From CBFFRJ01 sp965644225 (lineage in GTDB: Bacteria; Pseudomonadota; Gammaproteobacteria; Enterobacterales; Enterobacteriaceae): a stretch of DNA of 64,000 nt. Positions 1-7,546 of this stretch are shown here, in pieces (position 1 is the stretch's first letter; each line of letters opens with the position of its first letter). Made by a program: the position numbers and the translations under genes. The notes below the pieces were generated by a model that saw nothing but the letters and a program-made list of their open reading frames with translations, made no database searches and had not been told where the DNA came from. The stretch covers positions 1 to 64,000 of the forward strand of contig NZ_CBFFRJ010000003.1 of the NCBI RefSeq assembly GCF_965644225.1, in the 5' to 3' direction.

Positions 1-335
1 AGGGCCAGCACCTGTTCACCGGCGTTATGTTTCTCCAGAAAATGACGGAAATTCATGATGGTGGTGCGGTCGGGGACACAGCAGTCGATACCGGCAAACT
101 GACGAAATGGCAGCATGTCATGAAGGGCATCTTCGGCAGCACTGTCACTGAGGTCAAACCAGAGTTGCAGGCAGTGAATACGCAGCATGAGCAACAGGGG
201 AAAAGGTCTGCGTCCCCGTCGGGATGAGGGATAGCAGGGAAGCAGCATATCAGCGATATCGTGCCATGGGACAAGAACATCCATACGGTCAAGGAACTGT
301 TTTTTGCGGGAGGAATAGCTGGAAAGTGCGGGCAT
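1..335 (-). CDS. IS5-family transposase, N-terminal part (insertion sequence fragment, runs off the window)
   Basis: Reading leftward from an ATG at 335, the frame stays open for 111 codons to the window edge, so the gene continues beyond base 1. The protein begins MPALSSYSSRKK and contains RMDVLVPW, GRRPFPLLLMLRIHCLQLW, LSDSAAEDAL and PDRTTIMNFRHFLEKH. This is the N-terminal DUF772-type region of IS5-group DDE transposases, and InsH of IS5 has the same blocks in the same order. The catalytic DDE residues lie outside the window, so intactness cannot be judged. I could not identify the terminal inverted repeat or target duplication between 336 and about 480. Family assignment is firm; the exact IS name is not given. 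Confidence 0.85.
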   Translation of the reverse strand, partial: MPALSSYSSRKKQFLDRMDVLVPWHDIADMLLPCYPSSRRGRRPFPLLLMLRIHCLQLWFDLSDSAAEDALHDMLPFRQFAGIDCCVPDRTTIMNFRHFLEKHNAGEQVLA

Positions 336-607
336 CGTGAAAAATCTATGGCAAAGAAAGCCTTATGTTCTCATAACTGACGATTAAATCGCACCTTCCT
401 TAGTACCATTCCTGTAGGGTATGAAAATGGGGAATTTTTTCCAGGAAAAAACTGGGCTGCCGGATGTTTTGACGGCTCTTCCGGGATTAACAATATACTT
501 TTAGTTAGGTGAACTATTTGGCTAAGAATTGGAGTCATTTTTTCTCATATTCTTAATAAGAAGATGTGATATCAGTGATCATTTCTACACACTATTCGAC
601 TAGAAAT

Positions 608-826
608 CTAAAGATCAAACAAATCCTTCATTTTAATCTCCAACCCGCTAGCAATAACCCCAATTACTTCCAAAGTGGGATTTCTCACGCCTCGCTCAAT
701 CCCACTGATATAAGTGCGATCTAAACCACACTTATCTGCAAAAGCCTCTTGCGAGAGCCCGGCCTTTAAGCGAAGAGCTTTAACGCGTTGCCCGAAGCGC
801 AATGTGATGTCTTTTGTATTTTCCAT
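608..826 (-). CDS. XRE-family regulator resembling restriction-modification controller (C) proteins, copy 1
   Basis: A 72-residue protein that is essentially one Cro/C1-type helix-turn-helix domain. The core LKAGLSQEAFADKCGLDRTY is followed by ISGIERGVRNPTLEV, which closely matches the recognition region of C proteins such as C.Esp1396I (LDRTYISGIER). The start at 826 is chosen because it places the conserved GQRV motif at the same distance as in the neighbouring paralogue. An in-frame ATG at 838 has a better ribosome site (AAGAG) and is an alternative. A C-box-like operator lies at 850-879. Known C proteins are dimeric and autoregulate their own promoter. No methyltransferase or endonuclease gene is adjacent, so the regulated partner is unknown. 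Confidence 0.82.
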   Translation of the reverse strand: MENTKDITLRFGQRVKALRLKAGLSQEAFADKCGLDRTYISGIERGVRNPTLEVIGVIASGLEIKMKDLFDL

Positions 827-849
827 GCAAATAAGCATTAACTCTTGTT

Positions 850-879
850 GCTTATCAGACCACGGACGATGAGTCACAT
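850..879 (-). promoter_or_regulatory. C-box-like operator/promoter of C-type regulator copy 1
   Basis: Read on the minus strand this is ATGTGACTCATCGTC followed by CGTGGTCTGATAAGC. It has two GACT/AGTC-type half-sites around a central CGTG, the layout of restriction-modification C-boxes. TGTGAC and GATAAG, 16 bp apart, could serve as -35 and -10, so the box would cover the promoter. It matches the box at 1172-1201 at 25 of 30 positions and is the more degenerate of the two. Confidence 0.65.
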
Positions 880-918
880 ATGAGAGATTTTGTCGATTTA
901 ATCGATAAAGTTGGAATG

Positions 919-1149
919 TCAGGCTGGATCGTGAAATACGAACAGTGATGCCAGTTCGGTGTGAAGGGCAGTGGCGAGAATATAAAGTACTTCAAGCGTT
1001 GGGTTGCGGGTACCACGTTCAATACCGCTGATATAGGTGCGATCGAGTCCACACTTATCGGCAAAACTTTCCTGCGAAAGTCCGGCCTCGAGTCTAAGTG
1101 CTCTGACACGCTGTCCCAGCAGGACTTTGACATCTTCTGATCTTTTCAT
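919..1149 (-). CDS. XRE-family regulator resembling restriction-modification controller (C) proteins, copy 2
   Basis: A 76-residue single-domain helix-turn-helix protein, closely similar to the gene at 608-826 in tandem and same orientation. It shares GQRVxALRLxAGLSQE, FADKCGLDRTYISGIERG and RNPTLEV; the copies diverge after that in the dimerisation helices. The start at 1149 has no clear ribosome site, and the 5-prime leader is short (about 16 nt from the inferred transcription start), as seen for some C genes. Its promoter carries a well-formed C-box with TATAAT as -10. The pair looks like a local duplication, including the upstream operator. It probably controls itself, copy 1 and the divergent gene at 1255. 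Confidence 0.83.
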   Translation of the reverse strand: MKRSEDVKVLLGQRVRALRLEAGLSQESFADKCGLDRTYISGIERGTRNPTLEVLYILATALHTELASLFVFHDPA

Positions 1150-1171
1150 GCGACAAGCATTAGTATTTGAT

Positions 1172-1201
1172 GATTATAAGTCCACGGACTATTAGTCACA
1201 T
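1172..1201 (-). promoter_or_regulatory. C-box operator and promoter of C-type regulator copy 2
   Basis: On the minus strand the sequence reads ATGTGACTAATAGTC, CGTG, GACTTATAATC. It contains the perfect palindrome GACTATTAGTC (1187-1197) and a second, near-palindromic site at 1172-1182, joined by CACG/CGTG. TGTGAC serves as -35 and TATAAT as -10 with 16 bp between. This is the geometry of C.Esp1396I/C.PvuII-type C-boxes, in which one dimer activates and a second represses. Confidence 0.72.
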
Positions 1202-1221
1202 CTGTAAGGCTTTGTGCTACT

Positions 1222-1236
1222 ATGTGACTTATAGTC
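1222..1236 (+). promoter_or_regulatory. Single C-box half-site over the -10 of the Ner-like gene
   Basis: ATGTGACTTATAGTC on the plus strand is a 14/15 match to the inverted left arm of the C-box at 1187-1201. It contains TATAGT (1230-1235), the likely -10 of the gene starting at 1255. A bound C dimer here would block transcription, as single operators do at methyltransferase promoters in restriction-modification systems. The regulatory effect is inferred. Confidence 0.6.
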
Positions 1237-1254
1237 AACATGAAAGGAGATCAT

Positions 1255-1503
1255 ATGAAACATCAGGACTGGCATCCCGCAGATATCATTGCGAGTTTAA
1301 GAAAAAAAGGAACTTCACTGGCCGCACTTTCCCGTGAGTCGGGGCTGGCTTCATCCACGTTAGCCAATGCATTGACCCGCCACTGGCCGAAAGGGGAGCG
1401 ACTAATCGCTGAAGCTCTGAATACTCAACCAGAACAGATCTGGCCTTCACGCTATCAAGGTAATAAAACTTATCGCGAGAAGCAGAAAGAGCAGGTGACG
1501 TAA
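1255..1503 (+). CDS. Ner/Nlp(SfsB)-like winged-helix DNA-binding protein
   Basis: An 82-residue protein with the conserved core DWHPADIIASLRKKGTSLAA, followed by LSRESGLASSTLANALTR and PEQIWPSRY. This is the hallmark of the phage Mu Ner repressor and the bacterial Nlp/SfsB family. ATG 1255 is chosen because AAAGGAG (1243-1249) is correctly spaced; an upstream ATG at 1240 would overlap that ribosome site. The gene is divergent from the two C-type regulators and has a C-box half-site over its promoter, so the three likely form one regulatory unit. The target is unknown. Ner-family proteins often derive from prophages. Confidence 0.82.
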   Translation: MKHQDWHPADIIASLRKKGTSLAALSRESGLASSTLANALTRHWPKGERLIAEALNTQPEQIWPSRYQGNKTYREKQKEQVT

Positions 1504-1530
1504 GCGTAAGGCTGATGACAACGCTTGGAT

Positions 1531-1606
1531 GCCCGATGGCGAAAGCTTATCGGGCCTGGACCGGAATGGTTGCCCCAGGCCGGATAAGGCGCTGGCTGTC
1601 ATCCGG
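1531..1606. repeat. REP/BIME-type palindromic repeat pair
   Basis: Two adjacent imperfect hairpins: GCCCGAT (1531-1537) pairs with ATCGGGC (1549-1555), and CCGGAT (1580-1585) pairs with ATCCGG (1601-1606). The second contains GCCGGATAAGGCG, the classic enterobacterial REP core. They lie between the Ner-like gene and the AraC-type gene. Short open frames across this element are not convincing genes. Confidence 0.7.
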
Positions 1607-1710
1607 AGAAAAGGTTTGTCAGCACTTCGAAGTCAGTGCGATCGGCGGTTTTTTATTTTCGCTATACAGCATAGTATTGAGCCTCTTAATCAGCAGATCC
1701 AGGAGGCACA

Positions 1711-2517
1711 ATGACCACGCGCAATATCGAACAAGGCTTCTGGCGTTCAGAATCTGCCCCCTGGATTGAGCTGCGCACCACCTGGCAGAGTACGCAGGCC
1801 TATAAACTGCATCAGCATCCGCAGCTGTCTGTTGGCGCGATCCTTGAAGGCGAGACGCTGGCCTGGTGCGGTGGGCAGGAGTATCACCTGCAGCCTGAAG
1901 AGATGATCCTGATTGCACCCAGGGCAGCGCACAGCTGCAACCCGGTTGCCGGGATCCCCCGGAGTTACCATATGCTCTATCTCGATCAGCAATGGTGCCT
2001 CGAACAACTTGGCTGGCCGGTCGATGCCACGCTGTGCTGCGAACAAACCCAGTTGCGCTGTCCCGCGTCGCTTGGTGCATTTAAACGCGTCACTGAACTG
2101 CTCCAGAAAAACGAGACTGATGCGCTACCCGCTGCCGTCCGTGCATTGCTGGCGGTATTGCCGGGACTAAAAATACGTGCCCCAGGTCCGCAAGATTTTC
2201 AGGAGATGCAGTCGGCGCTGCAGGCTGATTTTTGCGGCGCTCCCTCGCTGGACAAACTCGCCAGTCATTATGCGCTGCGCAAAGAGACGCTGATCCGTCA
2301 GTTTAAACAGGCCACGGGGCTGACGCCTGGCGCCTGGCTGAACAATGCCCGCGTTGAGTTTGCTAAAAACCGGCTGCGGGCAGGGGGGGAGATTACCGAT
2401 GTGGGTTATCAAAGCGGCTTTGCCGATCAAAGCCATTTTCACCGCACTTTTGTCAGTTTTACCGCCTCTACGCCGCGCCAGTATGCCCGGTCGCGATCAA
2501 TATCCGACAATAAATAA
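1711..2517 (+). CDS. AraC-family transcriptional regulator
   Basis: 268 residues. The N-terminal half (about 1-150) is a cupin-like ligand domain with KLHQHPQLSVGAILEG and RAAHSC. The C-terminal 100 residues form the AraC double helix-turn-helix: LDKLASHYALRKETLIRQFK is the first motif, and ITDVGYQSGFADQSHFHRTF with FTASTPRQYAR the second. An AGGAGGC ribosome site precedes ATG 1711. It lies 46 bp upstream of, and co-directional with, a LysE/RhtB exporter, an arrangement typical of a local regulator that induces the exporter in response to an amino acid or related solute. The ligand cannot be read from the sequence. Confidence 0.88.
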   Translation: MTTRNIEQGFWRSESAPWIELRTTWQSTQAYKLHQHPQLSVGAILEGETLAWCGGQEYHLQPEEMILIAPRAAHSCNPVAGIPRSYHMLYLDQQWCLEQLGWPVDATLCCEQTQLRCPASLGAFKRVTELLQKNETDALPAAVRALLAVLPGLKIRAPGPQDFQEMQSALQADFCGAPSLDKLASHYALRKETLIRQFKQATGLTPGAWLNNARVEFAKNRLRAGGEITDVGYQSGFADQSHFHRTFVSFTASTPRQYARSRSISDNK

Positions 2518-2563
2518 CGCCGCACCCTGACTACAGTGACCTTCTTTGGTTTTTGAGGTCACT

Positions 2564-3214
2564 ATGTCATTTATCGCATATTTTATTCCTGCCGCCTTCC
2601 CGCTCCTGGCCCTGTCACACTTTGTGGCGTTGATAAGCCCGGGCCCTGATTTTTTTCTGCTGGCGGGGTACGCCATTCGCTACCGTCTGCGCGGGAGTGC
2701 GGGAATCGGGCCGGGCATTGCGCTGGGGAACGCGCTCTATATTGTGCTGGCGCTGTACGGCTGGCATCTGTTGCAGGACTACACCCTGTTATTTCGCGGG
2801 ATTGAAATTGCTGGTGCGTTGTATCTGATCTGGATTGGCAGCCATCTGCTGCGCAGTCGCCCACAGCAATTAACACTGAATGCGACTGCTGAAGGTTGCC
2901 CGACTCTGCGCAAACAGTTCCTGCTGGGGCTGGGCTCGGCGCTGCTGAATCCCAAAAACGCACTCTTCTATCTGGCGCTGATGACCTCGATTCTCGGGGC
3001 AGGGGTCACGCTCCCACAGCAGATATTTTCCGGGATATGGATGAGTGTTGCCGTACTTGGCTGGAATCTGCTGGTTGCCGCCCTGATCGGTTTATCCGCC
3101 GTGCAGGCGCGGATCACATCATATGTTCATATCATTGAGCGGCTTGCCGGGGGCATTCTCGCGGGATTCGGCGTGCTGATGATCCTCGCGATGCTTCGTC
3201 ACGCATGGGGATAA
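2564..3214 (+). CDS. LysE/RhtB-family amino-acid exporter
   Basis: A 216-residue hydrophobic protein with about six membrane segments. It has the family signature SPGPDFFLLAGYAIRYRLRG and the helix GIGPGIALGNALYI near the N-terminus, and LLNPKNALFYLALM in the middle. Proteins of this family expel amino acids (lysine, threonine, homoserine, leucine) using the proton gradient. ATG 2564 is preferred over an in-frame TTG at 2546 because the GAGGT ribosome site falls between them. It probably forms an operon with the AraC-type gene. Substrate is unassigned. Confidence 0.87.
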   Translation: MSFIAYFIPAAFPLLALSHFVALISPGPDFFLLAGYAIRYRLRGSAGIGPGIALGNALYIVLALYGWHLLQDYTLLFRGIEIAGALYLIWIGSHLLRSRPQQLTLNATAEGCPTLRKQFLLGLGSALLNPKNALFYLALMTSILGAGVTLPQQIFSGIWMSVAVLGWNLLVAALIGLSAVQARITSYVHIIERLAGGILAGFGVLMILAMLRHAWG

Positions 3215-3238
3215 CAATGTCTGCATTTATCCGTCGGG

Positions 3239-3430
3239 TTAGCGCTGTGCGGCAGGGTCGACAGGTTGACTGATTTGCTGGGACTGGAGCTTATCCTGAT
3301 GGTGATACCAGGCGCCAATTGAGGAATAAATAAAACGGCCGAAGAAAAAGATAAAGCTGATAAGCAGTACGATACGGGTCATGCGACTGTCAAATCGATG
3401 TCGTTTTCGCATAGTGGTTGCCTGACTCAC
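3239..3430 (-). CDS. yfgG: YfgG-family small membrane protein (DUF2633)
   Basis: 63 residues, starting MSQATTMRKRHRFDSRMTR and followed by one membrane helix (IVLLISFIFFFGRFIYSSI, about 20-38) and a polar tail. Sequence and length match E. coli YfgG, and it sits beside pdeF as in E. coli. YfgG has been linked to nickel/cobalt tolerance in E. coli; the mechanism is unclear. This gene marks the left edge of the conserved enteric backbone in the window, since the neighbours on its other side differ from E. coli. Confidence 0.85.
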   Translation of the reverse strand: MSQATTMRKRHRFDSRMTRIVLLISFIFFFGRFIYSSIGAWYHHQDKLQSQQISQPVDPAAQR

Positions 3431-3771
3431 AATGGTTCCCTGGATAAGCCCTGTAAAAAGGGCGACAGCAACATTAAGTCACAGAGTGCTGATAAGGTCA
3501 ATTCATCGCCAGATAAAAGCGAAATCAGCAAAAACATAACTTTAAATAATATAAATAAATTAAACATTTAGCGTGGAAATGATAAATTCATTTTCACGAG
3601 AAAAAAAGTAAGAAAAAATTTAACTACCCCGTCTTTGTTGATATAAGTCAATTATTACGTGTGGCTGGGAACTAAAATTTCTGCTCGTTTATCGCGTTGG
3701 GCCTAAACAGTCAGGATGGATGCCTGCCTGAACACTCCCCCTCAGGACCCTAGGTTGTATACCGAGCATCT
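3431..3771. promoter_or_regulatory. AT-rich divergent promoter region between yfgG and pdeF
   Basis: A 341-bp gene-free stretch, strongly AT-rich between about 3530 and 3660, separating two divergent genes. It contains an FNR-like site at 3638-3651 (separate entry). I see no RNA gene or repeat; no other element can be supported. Confidence 0.5.
3638..3651 (+). promoter_or_regulatory. FNR-like binding site upstream of pdeF
   Basis: TTGATATAAGTCAA matches the FNR consensus TTGATNNNNATCAA at 9 of 10 defined positions. It lies about 120 bp upstream of the pdeF start. In E. coli this phosphodiesterase is associated with anaerobic growth, which fits. Confidence 0.6.
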
Positions 3772-5991
3772 ATGACTTTCAAGAAACAGTACCGGCAGTA
3801 TAAAGACAGATGGTGGGCGCTGCCTCTCATCCTGCCTTCTCTGTTGCTTCCTTTGTTCAGTATGGCTAATACTTTTACTTCGTTGTCTGGCGAAGGGGTT
3901 GCTCTTTTTTACCTGCCCATTGCCGTACTGATGAGCCTGATGGCGGTTTACGGCCTGGCGGCAGTTCCCGGAATGATTATCGGGCTGGTGCTGTTTTTTA
4001 GCCCGGATGAGCCGTGGCAACTTGTGGCGCAGACGCTGCATTTACTGGTGCCGGTCATGCTCAGTTGGGGAGGATACCGTGTTTTTGTGACCCGCAGGCA
4101 CAACATTGCCTACGGTGATGCCCGCCTGCTGGTTCAGCGCCTGTTCTGGCAGGTATTTTGCCCGGCAACCCTGTATGTGACCATTCTGCAATTTGTTATC
4201 TGGTTATCGCTCTATGACACGATATTAAGTAATACCAATGCGTTAACCCTGGATATTCATCTGCTTATTGATTATCAGGCGATCCTGGTGGGGACGCTAA
4301 TCGGCATCCCCACCTGCTATCTGCTGATTCGTATCATCCGCAATCCCCGCTATCTGCGCAGCTGGTTCTCGCAACTGCGAAATGAATGCGATCCTAAAGT
4401 GACCCGTGCCGAACAGGTTATCTGGCTGGCGTTAGCGGCAGGGCTCATCATTCTGCTGTTACGTCCGTTGACCGAAAGCAGCACCATTTTCGGGACCAGC
4501 TACACCTTATCGCTCATTCTTCCGGTGATGCTGTGGGGTTCGCTGCGCTTTGGCTATCGGCTGATTACTTTGCTCTGGGCGCTGTTGCTCGTGGTGTTTG
4601 TTCATTATTTCTACCGCTATCTGCCCGTGTATTCCGGCTATGAAGTCCAGCTGGCTATCGCCTCATCCTGCTATCTGGTTTACACCGTCATCATTCACTG
4701 TGTGGCGCTGCTGGCGACGCGTCAGCGGCAATTGCATGAGCGTGCCCGGCGTCTGGCGTATCTGGATCCGGTGGCGCATATGCCTAACCTGCGCGCGTTG
4801 AGCCGCGCCCTTGCTGACTCACCCTGGTCGGTATTGTGCCTGTTGCGTATTCCGGAGCTGGAGCTGCTGGGGCGTAACTACGGCATTATGTTGCGCATTC
4901 AGTACAAGCAAAAGCTGGCGGAGTGGATCGGGCAACTGCTGGATACGGGGGAAGATGTGTATCTGCTGACAGGCTACGATCTTGCCATTCGGATGCACTC
5001 CCGCTCGCACCAGAGCCGGATTGAGGAAGTCGACCTGCTGATTAAGCAGTTTCGTTTTTCCTGGGATGATATGCCGCTGCAGCCGCAGGTCGGGATGAGC
5101 TATTGCTATGTCCGCTCACCGGTTCAGCATCTCTATCTGCTGCTGGGGGAGCTAAGCACCATTGCGGATCTGTCGCTGGCAACCAATCATCCGGAAAGCC
5201 TGCAACAACGCGGAGCGGTAAATCTGCAACGCAGCCTGAAAGGCAAGGTGGACATGATGAGCCGCCTGCAGCGCGCGCTCGAAGAGAACCGCTTCAGCCT
5301 GATGGTGCAGCCCATTATTGGTATGCGCGGCGACAACTATCATGAAATATTGCTGCGCATGAAAGAGGAAAACGGCGAGTACATCCATCCTGATGTTTTC
5401 CTTCCCGTTGCCCATGAGTTTGGCCTTTCATCGCGCATCGATCTGTGGGTTGTTGAGCATGTTCTGAGTTTTATGGCCGCGCAGCGTGAACGTCTACCGG
5501 GTCAACGTTTCTCCATTAACCTCTCGCCGACCTCCGTCTGTCGGGCCCAGTTTTCCCTCGAAGTCGGGCGGTTATTGCGTAAATACAATATAGAAGCCTG
5601 GCAGCTTATTTTCGAAGTCACTGAGAGCACTTCACTGTCGAATTTACGTCAGGCCAACCAGACGCTGAGCCAGTTACAACAGATGGGATGCCGGGTGGCA
5701 ATCGATGATTTTGGCACCGGCTATGCCAGCTATGCGCGGCTGAAAAATGTGAATGCGGATATTCTCAAGATCGACGGCAGCTTTATCCGCAATATTGTTT
5801 CCAACAGCCTGGATTACCAGATTGTGGCCTCTATCTGTCATTTAGCACGGATGAAGAAAATGCTGGTGGTGGCGGAATATGTCGAAAGCGAAGAGATACG
5901 CAGCGCAGCAATTGCGCTGGGTATCGATTATTTACAGGGCTATTTGATAGGCAAACCCGTACCGGTGGAAAGTCTGCAACGGGATGCGTAA
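3772..5991 (+). CDS. pdeF: Cyclic-di-GMP phosphodiesterase PdeF (YfgF)
   Basis: 739 residues, close to the 747 of E. coli YfgF. The first ~310 residues form a MASE1-type sensory domain with many membrane helices. A degenerate GGDEF domain follows (about 325-480), then an EAL domain (about 495-735). The EAL box reads EILLRM, and the metal and catalytic motifs IDDFGTGYASY, ILKIDGSFI and VVAEYVES are present, so phosphodiesterase activity (cyclic-di-GMP to pGpG) is expected. The GGDEF part lacks its signature loop and is probably regulatory. A divergent promoter with an FNR-like site lies upstream. Confidence 0.9.
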   Translation: MTFKKQYRQYKDRWWALPLILPSLLLPLFSMANTFTSLSGEGVALFYLPIAVLMSLMAVYGLAAVPGMIIGLVLFFSPDEPWQLVAQTLHLLVPVMLSWGGYRVFVTRRHNIAYGDARLLVQRLFWQVFCPATLYVTILQFVIWLSLYDTILSNTNALTLDIHLLIDYQAILVGTLIGIPTCYLLIRIIRNPRYLRSWFSQLRNECDPKVTRAEQVIWLALAAGLIILLLRPLTESSTIFGTSYTLSLILPVMLWGSLRFGYRLITLLWALLLVVFVHYFYRYLPVYSGYEVQLAIASSCYLVYTVIIHCVALLATRQRQLHERARRLAYLDPVAHMPNLRALSRALADSPWSVLCLLRIPELELLGRNYGIMLRIQYKQKLAEWIGQLLDTGEDVYLLTGYDLAIRMHSRSHQSRIEEVDLLIKQFRFSWDDMPLQPQVGMSYCYVRSPVQHLYLLLGELSTIADLSLATNHPESLQQRGAVNLQRSLKGKVDMMSRLQRALEENRFSLMVQPIIGMRGDNYHEILLRMKEENGEYIHPDVFLPVAHEFGLSSRIDLWVVEHVLSFMAAQRERLPGQRFSINLSPTSVCRAQFSLEVGRLLRKYNIEAWQLIFEVTESTSLSNLRQANQTLSQLQQMGCRVAIDDFGTGYASYARLKNVNADILKIDGSFIRNIVSNSLDYQIVASICHLARMKKMLVVAEYVESEEIRSAAIALGIDYLQGYLIGKPVPVESLQRDA

Positions 5992-6001
5992 CGGCCTGAT
6001 C

Positions 6002-7543
6002 TCAGGCCGCGACGTCGGGTGCTTGTTCTTCTTCGATCTTCAGTCGCCAGCCGGTGACCGATTCCCAGTAATCCTGCTCTTTTTCCAGATCGAACAGCAC
6101 CAGAGCATTCTGGCTGAACCAGTCGTGCGGGAAACTCAGCGTCCAGTGATTATCGTCCGTGGTCAGACGCAGGGTCGGCGGCGTGGTGGTCGCCTGACGT
6201 TGGTTATTAAGCAGCACGCCAAGACGTAAAATCTGCACCAGCGGCAGGAACTGCTTTTTCCTGAACAGGGTGAAGCGGGGCAGATCGTCGAGCTTGATCC
6301 CCTTACGGTGATAGCGCACAAGCGTTGCCATCATCAGCTGCTGCTCCTGATTGAAGCCGGGCAAATCACTGTGTTGCAGAATATAGGCCGAATGGCGGTG
6401 CATACCGCTGTGGTTAATATTCAGCCCCACTTCGTGCAGCATCACCGCCCATTTGAGCAGGGCGGCCAGCTGCGGATTCGCCTGCTTCGGGTTTTGCGCC
6501 TGCCACTGATCAAACATATTGGTGGTGGTTTCCAGCACCCGGCGGGCCTGATCCCGGTCAATATTGTACTGACTGGCAAGCGCCTGTGCGGTGCGGCTGC
6601 GGATATCCTGATGACGGAAGCGACCTTCCATCTCATACAGAACGCCTTCGCGTAGTGCGCCGTCAGACAGGCGTAGCTCGCGAATGGCCAGCGCATCAAA
6701 GACGCCACACATAATGGCAAGGCCAGGCACAAAGACCGCTTTACGCTCTTCAGAAAGTCCCGGCAGGCTGAGTTCGTTGAAATTTTTGAATTTCAGTACT
6801 TCAGCGACCAGCTTATCGAGGCGCTCCGGGGTAATAAAACCGTCTTTTTCCCCCATGGCCAGCAGGACTTCATGGGCGGCTTTGATGGTGCCGGAGGCAC
6901 CGAGCGCAACGTTCCAGCCCTGAATACGGTACTGCCATGCCAGGGTTTCCAGTTTTTGCACCGCTGACATCCGGGCGCGCTGGAAGCTTTCGCGATTCAG
7001 GGCGCCACCGGGGAAATAGGTCTGGGCAAAGCTGACGCACCCCATCCGGCGGCTTTCCACCATGCGAGGTTCAAAATCTTCACCGATCACCAGCTCAGTC
7101 GAGCCGCCGCCAATGTCGATCACCAGCTTGCGGCCTTTTTCCGGTTGGGTATGCTCAACGCCCATAAAAATCAGACGCGCTTCTTCGTTACCGGAAATAA
7201 TCTCGATAGGGTAAGGAATAACCTGCTCGGCGCGCTTAAGAAATTCAGCTGCATTACGCGCCTGACGCAATGTGTGGGTACCCACAATGCAGACGCTGGA
7301 AGGCTCAAAACCCTGCAAGCGCTCAGCAAAGAGCGACAGGCAGTTCAGCCCACGCTCCATGGCCTCTTCACTTAGCGTGCTGTTGGCATCAAGGCCGTCG
7401 GCCAGATGCACGCGCTGCTTGAGGCGGCCAATTATTTGCATCGCGCCATCCACGACGCGCGCGATTACCATATGAAAACTGTTCGAACCCAGGTCGACCG
7501 CGGCAAATTCCTGCGGGCGTGGCGTGTTGTCATTTATCGGCAT
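6002..7543 (-). CDS. ppx: Exopolyphosphatase
   Basis: 513 residues, as in E. coli Ppx. It removes terminal phosphate processively from inorganic polyphosphate and belongs to the ASKHA actin-like superfamily shared with guanosine pentaphosphate phosphatase. The phosphate-binding loops are visible as AAVDLGSNSFHMVIARV near the N-terminus and LVIDIGGGSTELVIG around residue 145. A helical HD-like C-terminal domain contains VRYHRKGIKLDDL. The start lies only 3 bp after the ppk stop, so the two opposing activities are co-transcribed. The stop lies 10 bp from the convergent pdeF stop. Confidence 0.96.
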   Translation of the reverse strand: MPINDNTPRPQEFAAVDLGSNSFHMVIARVVDGAMQIIGRLKQRVHLADGLDANSTLSEEAMERGLNCLSLFAERLQGFEPSSVCIVGTHTLRQARNAAEFLKRAEQVIPYPIEIISGNEEARLIFMGVEHTQPEKGRKLVIDIGGGSTELVIGEDFEPRMVESRRMGCVSFAQTYFPGGALNRESFQRARMSAVQKLETLAWQYRIQGWNVALGASGTIKAAHEVLLAMGEKDGFITPERLDKLVAEVLKFKNFNELSLPGLSEERKAVFVPGLAIMCGVFDALAIRELRLSDGALREGVLYEMEGRFRHQDIRSRTAQALASQYNIDRDQARRVLETTTNMFDQWQAQNPKQANPQLAALLKWAVMLHEVGLNINHSGMHRHSAYILQHSDLPGFNQEQQLMMATLVRYHRKGIKLDDLPRFTLFRKKQFLPLVQILRLGVLLNNQRQATTTPPTLRLTTDDNHWTLSFPHDWFSQNALVLFDLEKEQDYWESVTGWRLKIEEEQAPDVAA

Positions 7544-7546
7544 AGA

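Noticed and set aside
1515..1769. Short plus-strand frames over the REP/BIME element
   Set aside because: They run through palindromic repeats into the AraC-type gene in the wrong frame.
1..3214. A restriction-modification system beside the C-type regulators
   Set aside because: No DNA methyltransferase or nuclease motifs can be found in any frame of the accessory block; only the regulators are present.
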